Shown here piece after piece: positions 7,501-15,730 of a stretch of 64,000 bases of DNA. The position numbers were made by a program, and so were the translations under genes. Source of the stretch: Roseovarius dicentrarchi (GTDB taxonomy: Bacteria > Pseudomonadota > Alphaproteobacteria > Rhodobacterales > Rhodobacteraceae); NCBI RefSeq assembly GCF_003316635.1, contig NZ_QNQP01000006.1:124001-188000 (forward strand), read 5' to 3'. Positions within the stretch are counted from its first letter, which is position 1; the number at the start of each line of letters is the position of its first letter. The notes below the pieces were generated by a model. It was not told where the DNA came from and ran no database searches. It worked only from the letters and a program-made list of their open reading frames with translations.

Positions 7501-8698
7501 CCGCGCACCCTGGCTCGGGCAGGGCAGGCAGCCCCAGCAGCGACCGCTTTTCACCGTCTGTCAGAAAATCAGCCCCAGCCACCCGCGCCCATTGCGCATC
7601 CCGCTCAACGGCCAACGCAGGAACCTGATCCAGATCCGGCTTCAGATCCAGACACTGCCCCTCAAACCCGCTCAACCAGTCCGACAGACTTGCCGCGACG
7701 CGGCTTGCCAGCGGCAGAACCGTCAGCCTGAAAAACGCCCGGTTCGCCTCCTGATAGTTGGAATAGGTCGCGTCCCCCGGCACCCCCAGCAGCATCGGCG
7801 GAACCCCAAACGCCAGCGCAATCTCGCGCGCCGCGCTCTCCTTGGTTTTCTGGAATTCCATGTCCGAGGGCGAGAAGCCCATAGGTTTCCAATCCAGCCC
7901 GCCCTCCAGCAGCATCGGCCGCCCGGCATTGCGCGCGCCCTGATGGTGGCTCTCCATTTCGTCCACCAGGCGCTGGTACTGATCGGTGCTCAGGCTGCCC
8001 TGACCCTCGGCACCGCGATAGACAATCGCTCCCGAGGGCCGCGCCGCGTTATCCAGCAGTGCCTTGGACCAGCGGGATGCCGAATTATGCACATCCACCG
8101 CCTGCGCCGCGGCCTGCATGGGCGACAGCCCATAATGATCGTCCTGCGGATGAAAGCTCTTGATATGGCAAACCGCCGGGTGACCCTGGCTGACATCAAA
8201 CCGATGCTTGCGCCCGGCCACTGCATATTCATACGCCACCGGCCAGCCATCATTGCCCGGCACCACGCTCATCCGGTCCGAGCGCAGAACATGCAGTTCC
8301 ACCGGCACGCCAGCCGCATCGCCCACCGCCTCGACATAGGCGTTCCCGGTCAGCAGCAACTGCCCATAGAGCGCCTCCAGCAGCTCGGCCCGCCCCTGCG
8401 CCGGGTTTGGGCGGCGCATCAGCGACAGCATCGGATGCTCGGCAAACCGCTGCTCGCTATTCTGCAGGACCAAGGGCAAGGACGCCCCCGCCTCCGCGAT
8501 CATCTTGACGCAGCGAAACCCCACCGGATTGGCGGCAAAACCCTGCCGCGTCAGCGTCCCGCTGTCGCGCGCGCCCCAGACAGCGCGGTTCGCGCCGTGC
8601 CACGCCATGACCCGGCCCGCTGCGCTGGCCTTGACCTCGGGGGTCTCAGCACTTGCAGCGGTCTGCGCCGCGCCCTGCCGAAAGAAGTCCATGATCAT
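7493..8698 (-). CDS. GTA portal protein gp3
   Basis: A 401-residue HK97-type portal protein, the dodecameric DNA gate at the head vertex. It contains NPVGFRCVKMIAEAGASLPL, then LMRRPNPAQGRAELLEALYG and LLTGNAYVEAVGD, all diagnostic of the phage_portal family. A start at 8698 is chosen because AAGGAG lies eight bases upstream; an upstream extension to 8764 lacks a site. It is separated from the large terminase by an opposite-strand gene, unlike the usual contiguous g2-g3 arrangement. Confidence 0.92.
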   Translation of the reverse strand: MIMDFFRQGAAQTAASAETPEVKASAAGRVMAWHGANRAVWGARDSGTLTRQGFAANPVGFRCVKMIAEAGASLPLVLQNSEQRFAEHPMLSLMRRPNPAQGRAELLEALYGQLLLTGNAYVEAVGDAAGVPVELHVLRSDRMSVVPGNDGWPVAYEYAVAGRKHRFDVSQGHPAVCHIKSFHPQDDHYGLSPMQAAAQAVDVHNSASRWSKALLDNAARPSGAIVYRGAEGQGSLSTDQYQRLVDEMESHHQGARNAGRPMLLEGGLDWKPMGFSPSDMEFQKTKESAAREIALAFGVPPMLLGVPGDATYSNYQEANRAFFRLTVLPLASRVAASLSDWLSGFEGQCLDLKPDLDQVPALAVERDAQWARVAGADFLTDGEKRSLLGLPALPEPGCADG

Positions 8699-8891
8699 CT
8701 GCCGCTCTCCTTGCTGTTTCGCGCCGGATCGTGGCGACTGCGCTTGATCCGCTGTTGAAGGCATCAGACACCTAAAGGTTTAAGAAATCTGAACAGGACC
8801 GCGCGCCGGCCCGCCCAACGTCTGAAACACCAGCAAACACTGGCATTCGAGAAAATCTGCCGCTACCGTCGTGCAAAACGGAGGCCCGCCC

Positions 8892-9494
8892 ATGCGACCC
8901 GAATCCCTGTCGGATTTCCTCGACGCCGCCCGCGCCGCCTTTGCCGCGCATGTGACCCACCCGGACGCGACAGCCTCGCTGGATCGCATTTTCACCGCCC
9001 TCGAATCGCCCAGCGAGATGTCACAGAGCCCCGGCGCCCGGATCCCGGCCTGCGCGCATCTGGCCCAGGCGACCGGCCTCGCGCATTTCGCTGACCCGTC
9101 CCTGCGCCGTCTGATCGAAGCATTCGCCAATCTGGAGCCGGACCTCCAATGGCGCCCCCGCAGCGGCGATTGCACGAACGCCGGGCCGGGCTTTGCGGAA
9201 AACCACGCAAACGCCTATATCGTCGGCCCCGGCGGCATCGAGCGGCGCAGCGACGTCTGGATCGGCATGTCGCTGGTCGCGCCCGACATCCGCTACCCCG
9301 ACCACACCCACCCACCCGAGGAGAATTACCTCGTCCTCAGCCCCGGCCAGTTCATGCAGGGCGAGGGCAACTGGTTCGAGCCGGGCATAGGCGGCTCGCT
9401 CTACAACCCGCCGGGCATTTTGCATGCCATGCTGTCCGGCGAGGCCCCGCTGCTCGCCCTCTGGGCGCTATGGGCCGAACCCAAGGACCGCTGA
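8892..9494 (+). CDS. DMSP lyase family cupin (DddQ/DddL-like) inserted in the GTA cluster
   Basis: A 200-residue protein with a C-terminal cupin. The motif DHTHPPEENY gives His138, His140, Glu143, Glu144 and Tyr146, and NPPGILHAM gives His178. This matches the metal ligands and catalytic tyrosine of the cupin DMSP lyases (DddQ, DddL), which split dimethylsulfoniopropionate into dimethyl sulfide and acrylate. Start chosen at 8892: GGAGG lies seven bases upstream, whereas the GTG at 8871 has no site. It runs opposite to all GTA genes, between g2 and g3, and has its own 193-base divergent upstream region. Enzymatic activity is inferred; a related non-lyase cupin is possible. Confidence 0.72.
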   Translation: MRPESLSDFLDAARAAFAAHVTHPDATASLDRIFTALESPSEMSQSPGARIPACAHLAQATGLAHFADPSLRRLIEAFANLEPDLQWRPRSGDCTNAGPGFAENHANAYIVGPGGIERRSDVWIGMSLVAPDIRYPDHTHPPEENYLVLSPGQFMQGEGNWFEPGIGGSLYNPPGILHAMLSGEAPLLALWALWAEPKDR

Positions 9495-9502
9495 CAAACA
9501 AA

Positions 9503-9536
9503 AAAGGGGCGCAGCGATCAGCCGCTGCGCCCCTTT
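9503..9536 (-). terminator. Strong intrinsic terminator between GTA g2 and g3
   Basis: A perfect 14-base-pair stem (AAAGGGGCGCAGCG with its complement) closes a six-base loop. On the minus strand the stem is followed by TTTTTTGTTTG, a good U-tract, so it should terminate the g1-g2 transcript 9 bases after the terminase stop. On the plus strand it follows the cupin stop by eight bases but has only three U residues after the stem. It therefore serves two converging genes, with the GTA direction the stronger. Confidence 0.85.
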
Positions 9537-9544
9537 CAAATCCG

Positions 9545-10921
9545 TCAAACCGCCCGCACCCTCGGATGTCGCCACTTCGCCGCCGGTTCAATCATCAGCT
9601 CATGCAAGGCCCAGACCAACGCATCGACGCGGTCCGGGCTGCCCTTGCCCTCAAACCCCTGCACCGTCATCGCGCACATCTGGTCCTCCAGATCGCCCAA
9701 GCCCCGCAAATGATGCACGCGCCCCTGTTCATACAGCGCCGCCACAGGCTCCGCCCGCGCCACCTTGCCACGCGACGCATGGACGGCCCTGACCGGCACC
9801 ATGGGGTCGATCTGGCGGATCACCTCCGTCACCATGTCGCCCCCCTGATTGACCTCGGCCACCAGCCGCTCCGCCCTCCAATCCTGCATCGCCCGCACCG
9901 CCGCAGCGGCCCATTTCGCGGGGCTGGCGGCACTCACCGACGCATCCGCCAGCACATAGGCGCGCCAGTCCTGCACCGGCCCGCGCGTCACCGCACCGAC
10001 CACGATGATCCCGCATTCGTCCGACTTGGCGCCCCCCGTCACCGGCGGATCGACCGCCACGACGATCCGATCCATCTGGGGCGCCAGATCCACGCGCGCC
10101 GCCTCCAGCGCGCTGGTCGTCCACAGCGCCCCTTCGGCATCCTCCATCAAAATACCGTCCAGTTCCTGTCGCCCCAGCCGTGTTCCGGCATAGCGCGCGC
10201 GCACTTCCTCCAGAAAGCTTTCCGCCAGAAACGCCTTATTCGCTTCGGTTGGCGCGCTGGTCACCACGGTCGATGGCGACTTTAAGAGTTCCCTCAACAC
10301 CCCCACATTACGCGGCGTCGTCGTCACGCAGACCCTCGGTCGCTCCCCCAAACGCAGGGCAAACTGCAACATATCCCACGTCTCGCGCGCCTTCTTCCAC
10401 TTGGCCATCTCGTCCACCCAGGCCCCGTCAAACTGCGGCCCGCGCAGCCCCTCCGGCTCATGCGCGGAGAACACCTGCGCAATCGCGCCATTGGGCCAGA
10501 CCAGACGCCCCTTCGTCGCTTGCCATTCAGGCCGCCGGTCGGGCGGCGAGCAGGCCAGTATCCCGCTCTCGCCGAACACCATGACGTCCCGAACCTGCGC
10601 CACCGTCTCGCCCACCAGCGCCAGCCGCCTGCACGGCCCGGCATCCAGTGGCGTCGCCCCCTCGACCATGCTGCGCACCCACTCGGCCCCGGCGCGGGTT
10701 TTCCCCGCGCCGCGCCCGCCCATGATGACCCAGGACCGCCAGTCGCCCTCCGGCGGGAGCTGATGCTCCATCGCCCAGAACTCGAACAGATAGGGCAGCG
10801 CCAGCAGCTCGCCCTCGTCCAGACTATCTAGGAAAGCGTCCCGGACATCTGGCTCTTCTGAGGCGATCCAGTCGGCACCCGATCGAATCCCGTGCGGCGT
10901 CCATGTCGAGCGCGTATCCAT
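9545..10921 (-). CDS. GTA large terminase subunit gp2 (TerL)
   Basis: A 458-residue packaging ATPase/nuclease. Walker A is GGRGAGKT at residues 68-75, and FDGAWVDEMAKW carries the Walker B acidic pair. A C-terminal nuclease domain begins near IVVAVDPPVTGGAKSDECG, whose aspartate starts the RNase H-like metal site. It packages host DNA into GTA heads. The start at 10921 is used because AGGGA lies seven bases upstream; a TTG at 10957 in frame is less likely. It overlaps the small-terminase gene by 98 bases. Confidence 0.93.
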   Translation of the reverse strand: MDTRSTWTPHGIRSGADWIASEEPDVRDAFLDSLDEGELLALPYLFEFWAMEHQLPPEGDWRSWVIMGGRGAGKTRAGAEWVRSMVEGATPLDAGPCRRLALVGETVAQVRDVMVFGESGILACSPPDRRPEWQATKGRLVWPNGAIAQVFSAHEPEGLRGPQFDGAWVDEMAKWKKARETWDMLQFALRLGERPRVCVTTTPRNVGVLRELLKSPSTVVTSAPTEANKAFLAESFLEEVRARYAGTRLGRQELDGILMEDAEGALWTTSALEAARVDLAPQMDRIVVAVDPPVTGGAKSDECGIIVVGAVTRGPVQDWRAYVLADASVSAASPAKWAAAAVRAMQDWRAERLVAEVNQGGDMVTEVIRQIDPMVPVRAVHASRGKVARAEPVAALYEQGRVHHLRGLGDLEDQMCAMTVQGFEGKGSPDRVDALVWALHELMIEPAAKWRHPRVRAV

Positions 10922-11165
10922 TGACGATTCCCTGCTCTTTCTTTTTGCGTTGCTCAAGTTGTGTCTCCGCTTCGATTGCCATTTTCAACCACTGCCGGAT
11001 GTCGCCCAGTATCCGGCTCTGGCTCTTGATATCGTCGAACTGCTGCGCCCTGACCTGTTCTGACAGGGCCTCCAGATCCTCGCACATTCCGCGCAGCTGC
11101 CGTTCCAGTGTGGTGACAGTTGCGCTCAGACCCGAAGGTCCCTCTTCGGGTGTTATCAAAGTCAT
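10824..11165 (-). CDS. GTA small terminase-like protein gp1
   Basis: A 113-residue protein with a central helical region (QFDDIKSQSRILGDIRQWLK) and a basic tail, matching RcGTA g1, described as a small-terminase-type protein without an obvious sequence-specific DNA-binding domain. No helix-turn-helix is visible at the N-terminus here either, in line with GTAs packaging random host DNA. It is the first gene of the cluster; the last 98 bases overlap the large terminase in another frame. No strong ribosome site precedes the ATG. Confidence 0.8.
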   Translation of the reverse strand: MTLITPEEGPSGLSATVTTLERQLRGMCEDLEALSEQVRAQQFDDIKSQSRILGDIRQWLKMAIEAETQLEQRKKKEQGIVNGYALDMDAARDSIGCRLDRLRRARCPGRFPR

Positions 11166-11223
11166 ACGTGATCACTGCCTCATGCGATTGCGTTGCTTGC
11201 CCCACCGCCCGCGCGAAATGAAA

Positions 11224-11257
11224 AAGCGACCACCGGGGAACCCCCCCGTGGCCGCTT
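11224..11257 (-). terminator. Intrinsic terminator between acuI-like gene and GTA g1
   Basis: A GC-rich stem of about ten pairs with one bulge and one mismatch is followed on the minus strand by CTTTTTC. It lies about 120 bases beyond the stop of the acryloyl-CoA-reductase-like gene and 59 bases before g1, so it should insulate the GTA operon from upstream read-through. The GTA promoter would then lie between about 11165 and 11224; no textbook -35/-10 is visible there. Confidence 0.7.
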
Positions 11258-11377
11258 GCCCACTTCTTCCAGCATGTCACAACCTATACGCAAAACCGTT
11301 CGCAGAGTCAATGCGCTTGACGTCTTTGCGTCCGCCTAACAGGCCGTAACTGTTACACTTTCTTAACGAATGCCGCC

Positions 11378-12376
11378 TCAGCCATTCACGTCGACCACGA
11401 TGCGACCCTTGACGTTTCCATCCAGAATATCGCGCCCCAGACCGGGCAGATCGGCCAGTACGGCGGGCTGAATCATCGCCTCCAGCTTGTCCATCGGCAG
11501 ATGCAGCGCGATGCGCTTCCACGCTTCGACGCGGCGCGAATAGGGTTGCCGAACGGAATCAATCCCCAGCAGTTTGACCCCGCGCAGGATGAACGGCGTG
11601 ATCAGTGCCCCCTCGATCGCCGCGCCCCCCGCCAGCCCGATGGCGGCAACCGACGCGCCGTATTTCATCTGTTTCAAAACCCGGCCCAGCATCGCGCCGG
11701 CCACCGCATCGATGCAGCCGGCCCACTGCTCGCCCTCCAGCGGCTTTTTGGTGACTTCCGTCAGATCCTCGCGCGGCACGATCTGCGTCGCGCCCAGATC
11801 GCGCAGATAATCGCCGGTCTCGGGCCGCCCCGTCACCGCCGCCACCTTGTAGCCCAGCTGTGCCAGCACGGCGATGGCAACGCTGCCCACCCCGCCGGAT
11901 GCGCCCGTCACCAGCACCGGATCGGCGCCGGGCGTCAGGCCGTGATCCTCCAGCGCCATGATCGCCAGCATCGCGGTCAAACCGGCTGTGCCCACCGCCA
12001 TCGCGCGCCGCGTGTCCAGCCCCTCAGGCAGCGGCACCAGCCAGTCGGCCCTTACCCGCGCCTTTTGCGCATAACCGCCCCAATGCGCCTCACCCACGCG
12101 CCAGCCGGTCAGGACCACCTTGTCGCCGGGTTTGTAGCGCCCGTCGCTGGACGTCTCGACTGTGCCGGCAAAATCAATGCCCGGAACATGCGGATAATTC
12201 CGCACCAAACCCGCGCCCGGCCCCATGCACAGACCGTCCTTGTAATTGACCGTGGTATATTCGACCGCAACCGTCACCTCACCCTCGGGCAAATCGTCCA
12301 GCGAAATCTGCTGGATCGCGGCGCTGGTCTTGCCGCTGTCTTCGTCCTTTTCAACGACCAAAGCGCTAAAAGTCAT
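11378..12376 (-). CDS. acuI: Acryloyl-CoA reductase AcuI-like MDR oxidoreductase (YhdH family)
   Basis: A 332-residue zinc-independent medium-chain oxidoreductase of the AcuI/YhdH group. It has TTVNYKDGLCMGPGAG and NYPHVPGIDFAGTV in the catalytic domain, and LVTGASGGVGSVAIAVL as the NADPH-binding Rossmann loop. AcuI reduces acryloyl-CoA to propionyl-CoA, clearing the toxic acrylate branch of DMSP breakdown. GGAG sits seven bases before the start. It is 33 bases after the MlrC gene, suggesting co-transcription. Family membership is firm; substrate is inferred, though a DMSP-lyase-like gene 1.9 kb away supports it. Confidence 0.8.
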   Translation of the reverse strand: MTFSALVVEKDEDSGKTSAAIQQISLDDLPEGEVTVAVEYTTVNYKDGLCMGPGAGLVRNYPHVPGIDFAGTVETSSDGRYKPGDKVVLTGWRVGEAHWGGYAQKARVRADWLVPLPEGLDTRRAMAVGTAGLTAMLAIMALEDHGLTPGADPVLVTGASGGVGSVAIAVLAQLGYKVAAVTGRPETGDYLRDLGATQIVPREDLTEVTKKPLEGEQWAGCIDAVAGAMLGRVLKQMKYGASVAAIGLAGGAAIEGALITPFILRGVKLLGIDSVRQPYSRRVEAWKRIALHLPMDKLEAMIQPAVLADLPGLGRDILDGNVKGRIVVDVNG

Positions 12377-12409
12377 CTGTCATCTCCTTCATATCCGGTT
12401 GGCGAGCTG

Positions 12410-13894
12410 TCAGGCTGTCCAACTCATATCACGGTCGATGGGAAAAATCGGCCTTTGCAGTTTTTCGAACGGGAACAGATCGAAATTCGAGCTGGTGATC
12501 CCCTCGCTTGCGCACTCGATCACCGCCCGCGACAAGGGGCCAAAGACGGGGCGGCAATACATCCGCGACTTCAGGATCAGATATCGCGCCGACACAGGGT
12601 CAATCCCCGCGCAGCCGAACACGCCCAGATCCCAGGGCTCGTGCGGCAGTTCGGTCACCAGAACGGTCGCGCCGCCGGTCTCCAGCACCGCAGCGCGGCC
12701 CATATGGCAGGTCTGCCCGGTATAGATCGGCCCGGTCACCACATAGCTGCCATCGCTGATCGCGCCGACCGTGCCTGTCAGCGCCAGCGGCGCCTTGGAC
12801 GGCAGGCCGGGCAGCGGCACCTTGTTGCCCAGTTGCACGGTAACCGCCGCGCCGGTCCCGGCCTCGATCATCTGCGCCACCGTTTCGAGATCGCAGATCG
12901 GACCGGCAATGATGCCCCGCATCCCGGCCTCAAGCGCCGCTTGCAGCACATCCACCGTGTCGCAGGTGCCGCCCGACATGCAGTTGTCGCCATGATCCAG
13001 CAGCAGCACAGGCCCGTCGCCCGGCCCCTCGGCGGCGCGCACCGCCTCGGCCAGCGACGCCTCCAGTGGCGCCTCGTGATAGACAAACCCCTCGCGTCCG
13101 TCCCACGCCATCTGCGCCAGATCGTCGGCCAGCCGCTTGGCCGCGCCCGCGTCACCAGCTACCGTGACAACAGACACGCCCGTTTCCGCCAGATCGGCAA
13201 TCGGAAATCCGCCAAAGATCGTCGCGCCCAGCACCCCATCGCGCGCCTCGCCTTCGCGCGCGGCAGCGACCAGATCGGTCATCAGGCACGGCTCTTCGGT
13301 GTTCATCTTCAGCGTATGCGCCAGTATCGGCGGATGGACCCGCGCCATCACCGGCTTCAAGCCGTCATGCAGCATCGCATCGACAATCTGCGCCACATGC
13401 CGCCCCGTCTGGTACATGTCGATATGCGGATACGTCTTGAATCCAACGATGCAATCGCAATTATCGACCATACGCTGCGTGATATTGCCATGCAGGTCCA
13501 GCGCCACACCCAAGGGCACGCCCGGCGCCGCAGCGCGCACACGCGCCAGCAATTCGCCCTCGCAATCGTCGATGCCCTCGGCCACCATGGCGCCGTGCAG
13601 ATCCAGCAGGATCGCGTCACAGCCCGCTCGGGCGGCCGCCACAATCGGCGCCGCCAGCGCCTCGAACACTTCGGCAGTTGCTTTGCCGCTGGGGTTGGCC
13701 GTGGCCGCCAGCGGCGTGACCAGATCGGCGCCCTGCGCCTCGGCGTATTCGATGAACGCGCCCAGCGCGGTCGCGGACCCCTTGCCGAATGCCAGGGCAT
13801 CGGGGCCATGCACCGGCGCAAACGCCTCCAGCGGTGTCGCCACGGGCGAGAATGTGTTGGTTTCGTGGTTGAACCGGGCGGCGACGATACGCAT
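12410..13894 (-). CDS. M81 family metallopeptidase (microcystinase C / MlrC-like)
   Basis: A 494-residue protein of the MlrC (M81) family. It begins MRIVAARFNHETNTFSPV, the family's N-terminal signature. DLHGAMVAEGIDD and DLHGNITQRMVDN carry candidate metal-binding aspartate/histidine residues, and LLDHGDNCMSGGTCD lies in the second half. Start at 13894 is chosen for AAGGAG upstream and homology; upstream extension is not supported. Named from microcystin degradation, most members in marine bacteria have unknown substrates, so only family is claimed. Likely co-transcribed with acuI. Confidence 0.85.
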   Translation of the reverse strand: MRIVAARFNHETNTFSPVATPLEAFAPVHGPDALAFGKGSATALGAFIEYAEAQGADLVTPLAATANPSGKATAEVFEALAAPIVAAARAGCDAILLDLHGAMVAEGIDDCEGELLARVRAAAPGVPLGVALDLHGNITQRMVDNCDCIVGFKTYPHIDMYQTGRHVAQIVDAMLHDGLKPVMARVHPPILAHTLKMNTEEPCLMTDLVAAAREGEARDGVLGATIFGGFPIADLAETGVSVVTVAGDAGAAKRLADDLAQMAWDGREGFVYHEAPLEASLAEAVRAAEGPGDGPVLLLDHGDNCMSGGTCDTVDVLQAALEAGMRGIIAGPICDLETVAQMIEAGTGAAVTVQLGNKVPLPGLPSKAPLALTGTVGAISDGSYVVTGPIYTGQTCHMGRAAVLETGGATVLVTELPHEPWDLGVFGCAGIDPVSARYLILKSRMYCRPVFGPLSRAVIECASEGITSSNFDLFPFEKLQRPIFPIDRDMSWTA

Positions 13895-13978
13895 GAGGGG
13901 GGCTCCTTGGGCTATGGAATGGGACAGGGCGATGCCCGCACACATATAACGATCACGGATCGCGCGGCTGCGCAATAA

Positions 13979-14863
13979 TCACCTCCGCCTGCCGGACAGC
14001 GTGATGCCGATGGACAAGACAATCAGCCCCAGCGCCAGCATTTTCTGCCACGATGCGGCCTCGCCCAGCAGCAGGAATGACGACAGAACGCCCACCACCG
14101 GCGCCGTGAGGATCGAAATTGCCGCCACCGTCGCGGGCAGGCGGCGCAGCAGAACCGCCCACAGCAGGTAGCACGTCGCCATCGGCCCCGCGACATGGAA
14201 CGCAAACACCGCGATCACGGGCAGCGGCGGCACCGCACGCGCGCCGGGCGGCTCCAGCCACAGCGCCAGCGGCCATGCCAGCACCAGCGACACGATGAAA
14301 AACCAGAAGGTCAGCGCCAGCGGCGACAGCGACCATTGCCGCCCCTGCACCAGCACATTGCCAACGGACCATGACAGCGCCGCCAGCAGCATCAGAACCG
14401 GCCCCAGCGGTGACGCGATCAGCGCGGCCATATCGCCCGAGGCCAGCACGGCCAGCCCCGCCAGCCCGACCAGAACGGCCAGAATGCGCCGCGCCGTCAG
14501 CGCATCGCCCAGAAAAACCGACGCCAGAACCGCCGTCATCGCCGGCATGGTGTAGGCGATGATCGCAGCCCGCGATGCCTCGGTAAACAGCTGGCCCAGC
14601 GCGGTCAGGATGTTGAAGCCAAACAGCACGAACAGCCCGGCCGCGATGATGGGGCCAACCTCGCCGCGTGCAGGGGTCAGGCGATGCCCAAGGGCCCGGA
14701 CGATACCCCACAGCACCACCGCGCCGCCGGTGAACCCCGCCGCGCGCAGGGTAAAGGGCGGCACCTCCGCCAGCATGAATTTGACCGCCGGCCAGTTCAG
14801 CCCCCACAGGATGCCGACCAGCGCCACCAGCGCCAGGGTCAGCGGTGCGGGCCTGCCCTGCAC
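13979..14863 (-). CDS. DMT superfamily (EamA) transporter
   Basis: A 294-residue integral membrane protein with about ten hydrophobic segments in two EamA repeats. It has LVGILWGLNWPAVKFML at the first helix and EASRAAIIAYTMPAMTAVL near the end of repeat one, both typical of drug/metabolite exporters. The start is set at a GTG (14863) with GGAG seven bases upstream; a TTG at 14878 is an alternative. It follows kdsA by 21 bases on the same strand, but no functional link to KDO synthesis is evident. Substrate unknown. Confidence 0.85.
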   Translation of the reverse strand: MQGRPAPLTLALVALVGILWGLNWPAVKFMLAEVPPFTLRAAGFTGGAVVLWGIVRALGHRLTPARGEVGPIIAAGLFVLFGFNILTALGQLFTEASRAAIIAYTMPAMTAVLASVFLGDALTARRILAVLVGLAGLAVLASGDMAALIASPLGPVLMLLAALSWSVGNVLVQGRQWSLSPLALTFWFFIVSLVLAWPLALWLEPPGARAVPPLPVIAVFAFHVAGPMATCYLLWAVLLRRLPATVAAISILTAPVVGVLSSFLLLGEAASWQKMLALGLIVLSIGITLSGRRR

Positions 14864-14884
14864 CTCACCGCTCCGCAAGATGCG

Positions 14885-15730
14885 TCAAAGCGCGATCTCG
14901 TCTTGTGATTTCGTCAGATCGTCCAAGGACCGCAACTGCCCGATCAGCGCCTGCATCCTGTCCACCGGGATCATGTTCGGCCCGTCACTGGGCGCATTGT
15001 CCGGGTCTTCATGCGTTTCGATAAACAGCGCCGAAACCCCCACCGCGACAGCCGCCCGCGCCAGAACCGGTGCTAATTCGCGCTGCCCGCCGGATGTTGT
15101 GCCTTGCCCGCCGGGCTGCTGGACCGAATGGGTCGCGTCGAACACCACCGGATAACCGGTGCGCGCCATGACCGGCAGGCCGCGAAAATCGCTGACCAGC
15201 GTGTTATAGCCAAACGACGTGCCGCGATCGCACAGCATGATGCGCTCGTTGCCGGTGCTGGCGATCTTCTCGGCCACGTTGCCCATGTCCCAGGGCGCCA
15301 GGAACTGGCCCTTCTTGACGTTGATCGCGCAGCCCGTCTCGCCCGCGGCCAGCAGCAGATCGGTTTGTCGGCACAGGAACGCGGGGATCTGGATCACGTC
15401 CACCACCTCGCCCGCCGGGCCGCATTGATGCGCGTCATGCACATCGGTCAGCACCGGGCAGCCGAATTCGTCGCGGATCTTGGCGAGAATTGTCAGCCCC
15501 TCGTCCATCCCCAGCCCGCGCTGGGTGGACAGGGACGACCGGTTCGCCTTGTCATAGCTGGCCTTGAAGATGAACTTGGTGCCGGTCGCCTCGCAAGCCT
15601 CCGCGATCCGCCCGGCCATCATGCGCGCGTGGTCCAGGCTCTCCAGCTGGCACGGCCCGGTGATCAGCGCAAAGGGATGCCTTGCCCCGATGGAAATATC
15701 GCCAACGGTGATGCTGCGTGTTTCGATCAT
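14885..15730 (-). CDS. kdsA: 3-deoxy-8-phosphooctulonate synthase (KDO-8-P synthase)
   Basis: A 281-residue class I aldolase-like enzyme condensing phosphoenolpyruvate with arabinose 5-phosphate to KDO 8-phosphate, a committed step of lipopolysaccharide inner-core synthesis. It shows FIFKASYDKANRSS, VLTDVHDAHQC and NVKKGQFLAPWDM, which contain the PEP and sugar-phosphate binding residues. CLDR-type MLCDRGTSFGYN and VFDATHSVQQPGG follow. Its start overlaps the end of kdsB by four bases. Length is normal for the family. Confidence 0.96.
   Translation of the reverse strand: MIETRSITVGDISIGARHPFALITGPCQLESLDHARMMAGRIAEACEATGTKFIFKASYDKANRSSLSTQRGLGMDEGLTILAKIRDEFGCPVLTDVHDAHQCGPAGEVVDVIQIPAFLCRQTDLLLAAGETGCAINVKKGQFLAPWDMGNVAEKIASTGNERIMLCDRGTSFGYNTLVSDFRGLPVMARTGYPVVFDATHSVQQPGGQGTTSGGQRELAPVLARAAVAVGVSALFIETHEDPDNAPSDGPNMIPVDRMQALIGQLRSLDDLTKSQDEIAL

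Noticed and set aside
11166..11223. A textbook promoter for the GTA operon just upstream of g1.
   Set aside because: The 58 bases between the terminator and g1 show no convincing -35/-10 pair; GTA promoters depend on dedicated regulators, so absence of a consensus is not informative.
11501..13978. A plus-strand open frame of about 825 codons opposite acuI and mlrC.
   Set aside because: Composition is dominated by Arg, His and Gln with no motifs, spanning two recognised minus-strand genes; it is a mirror frame.
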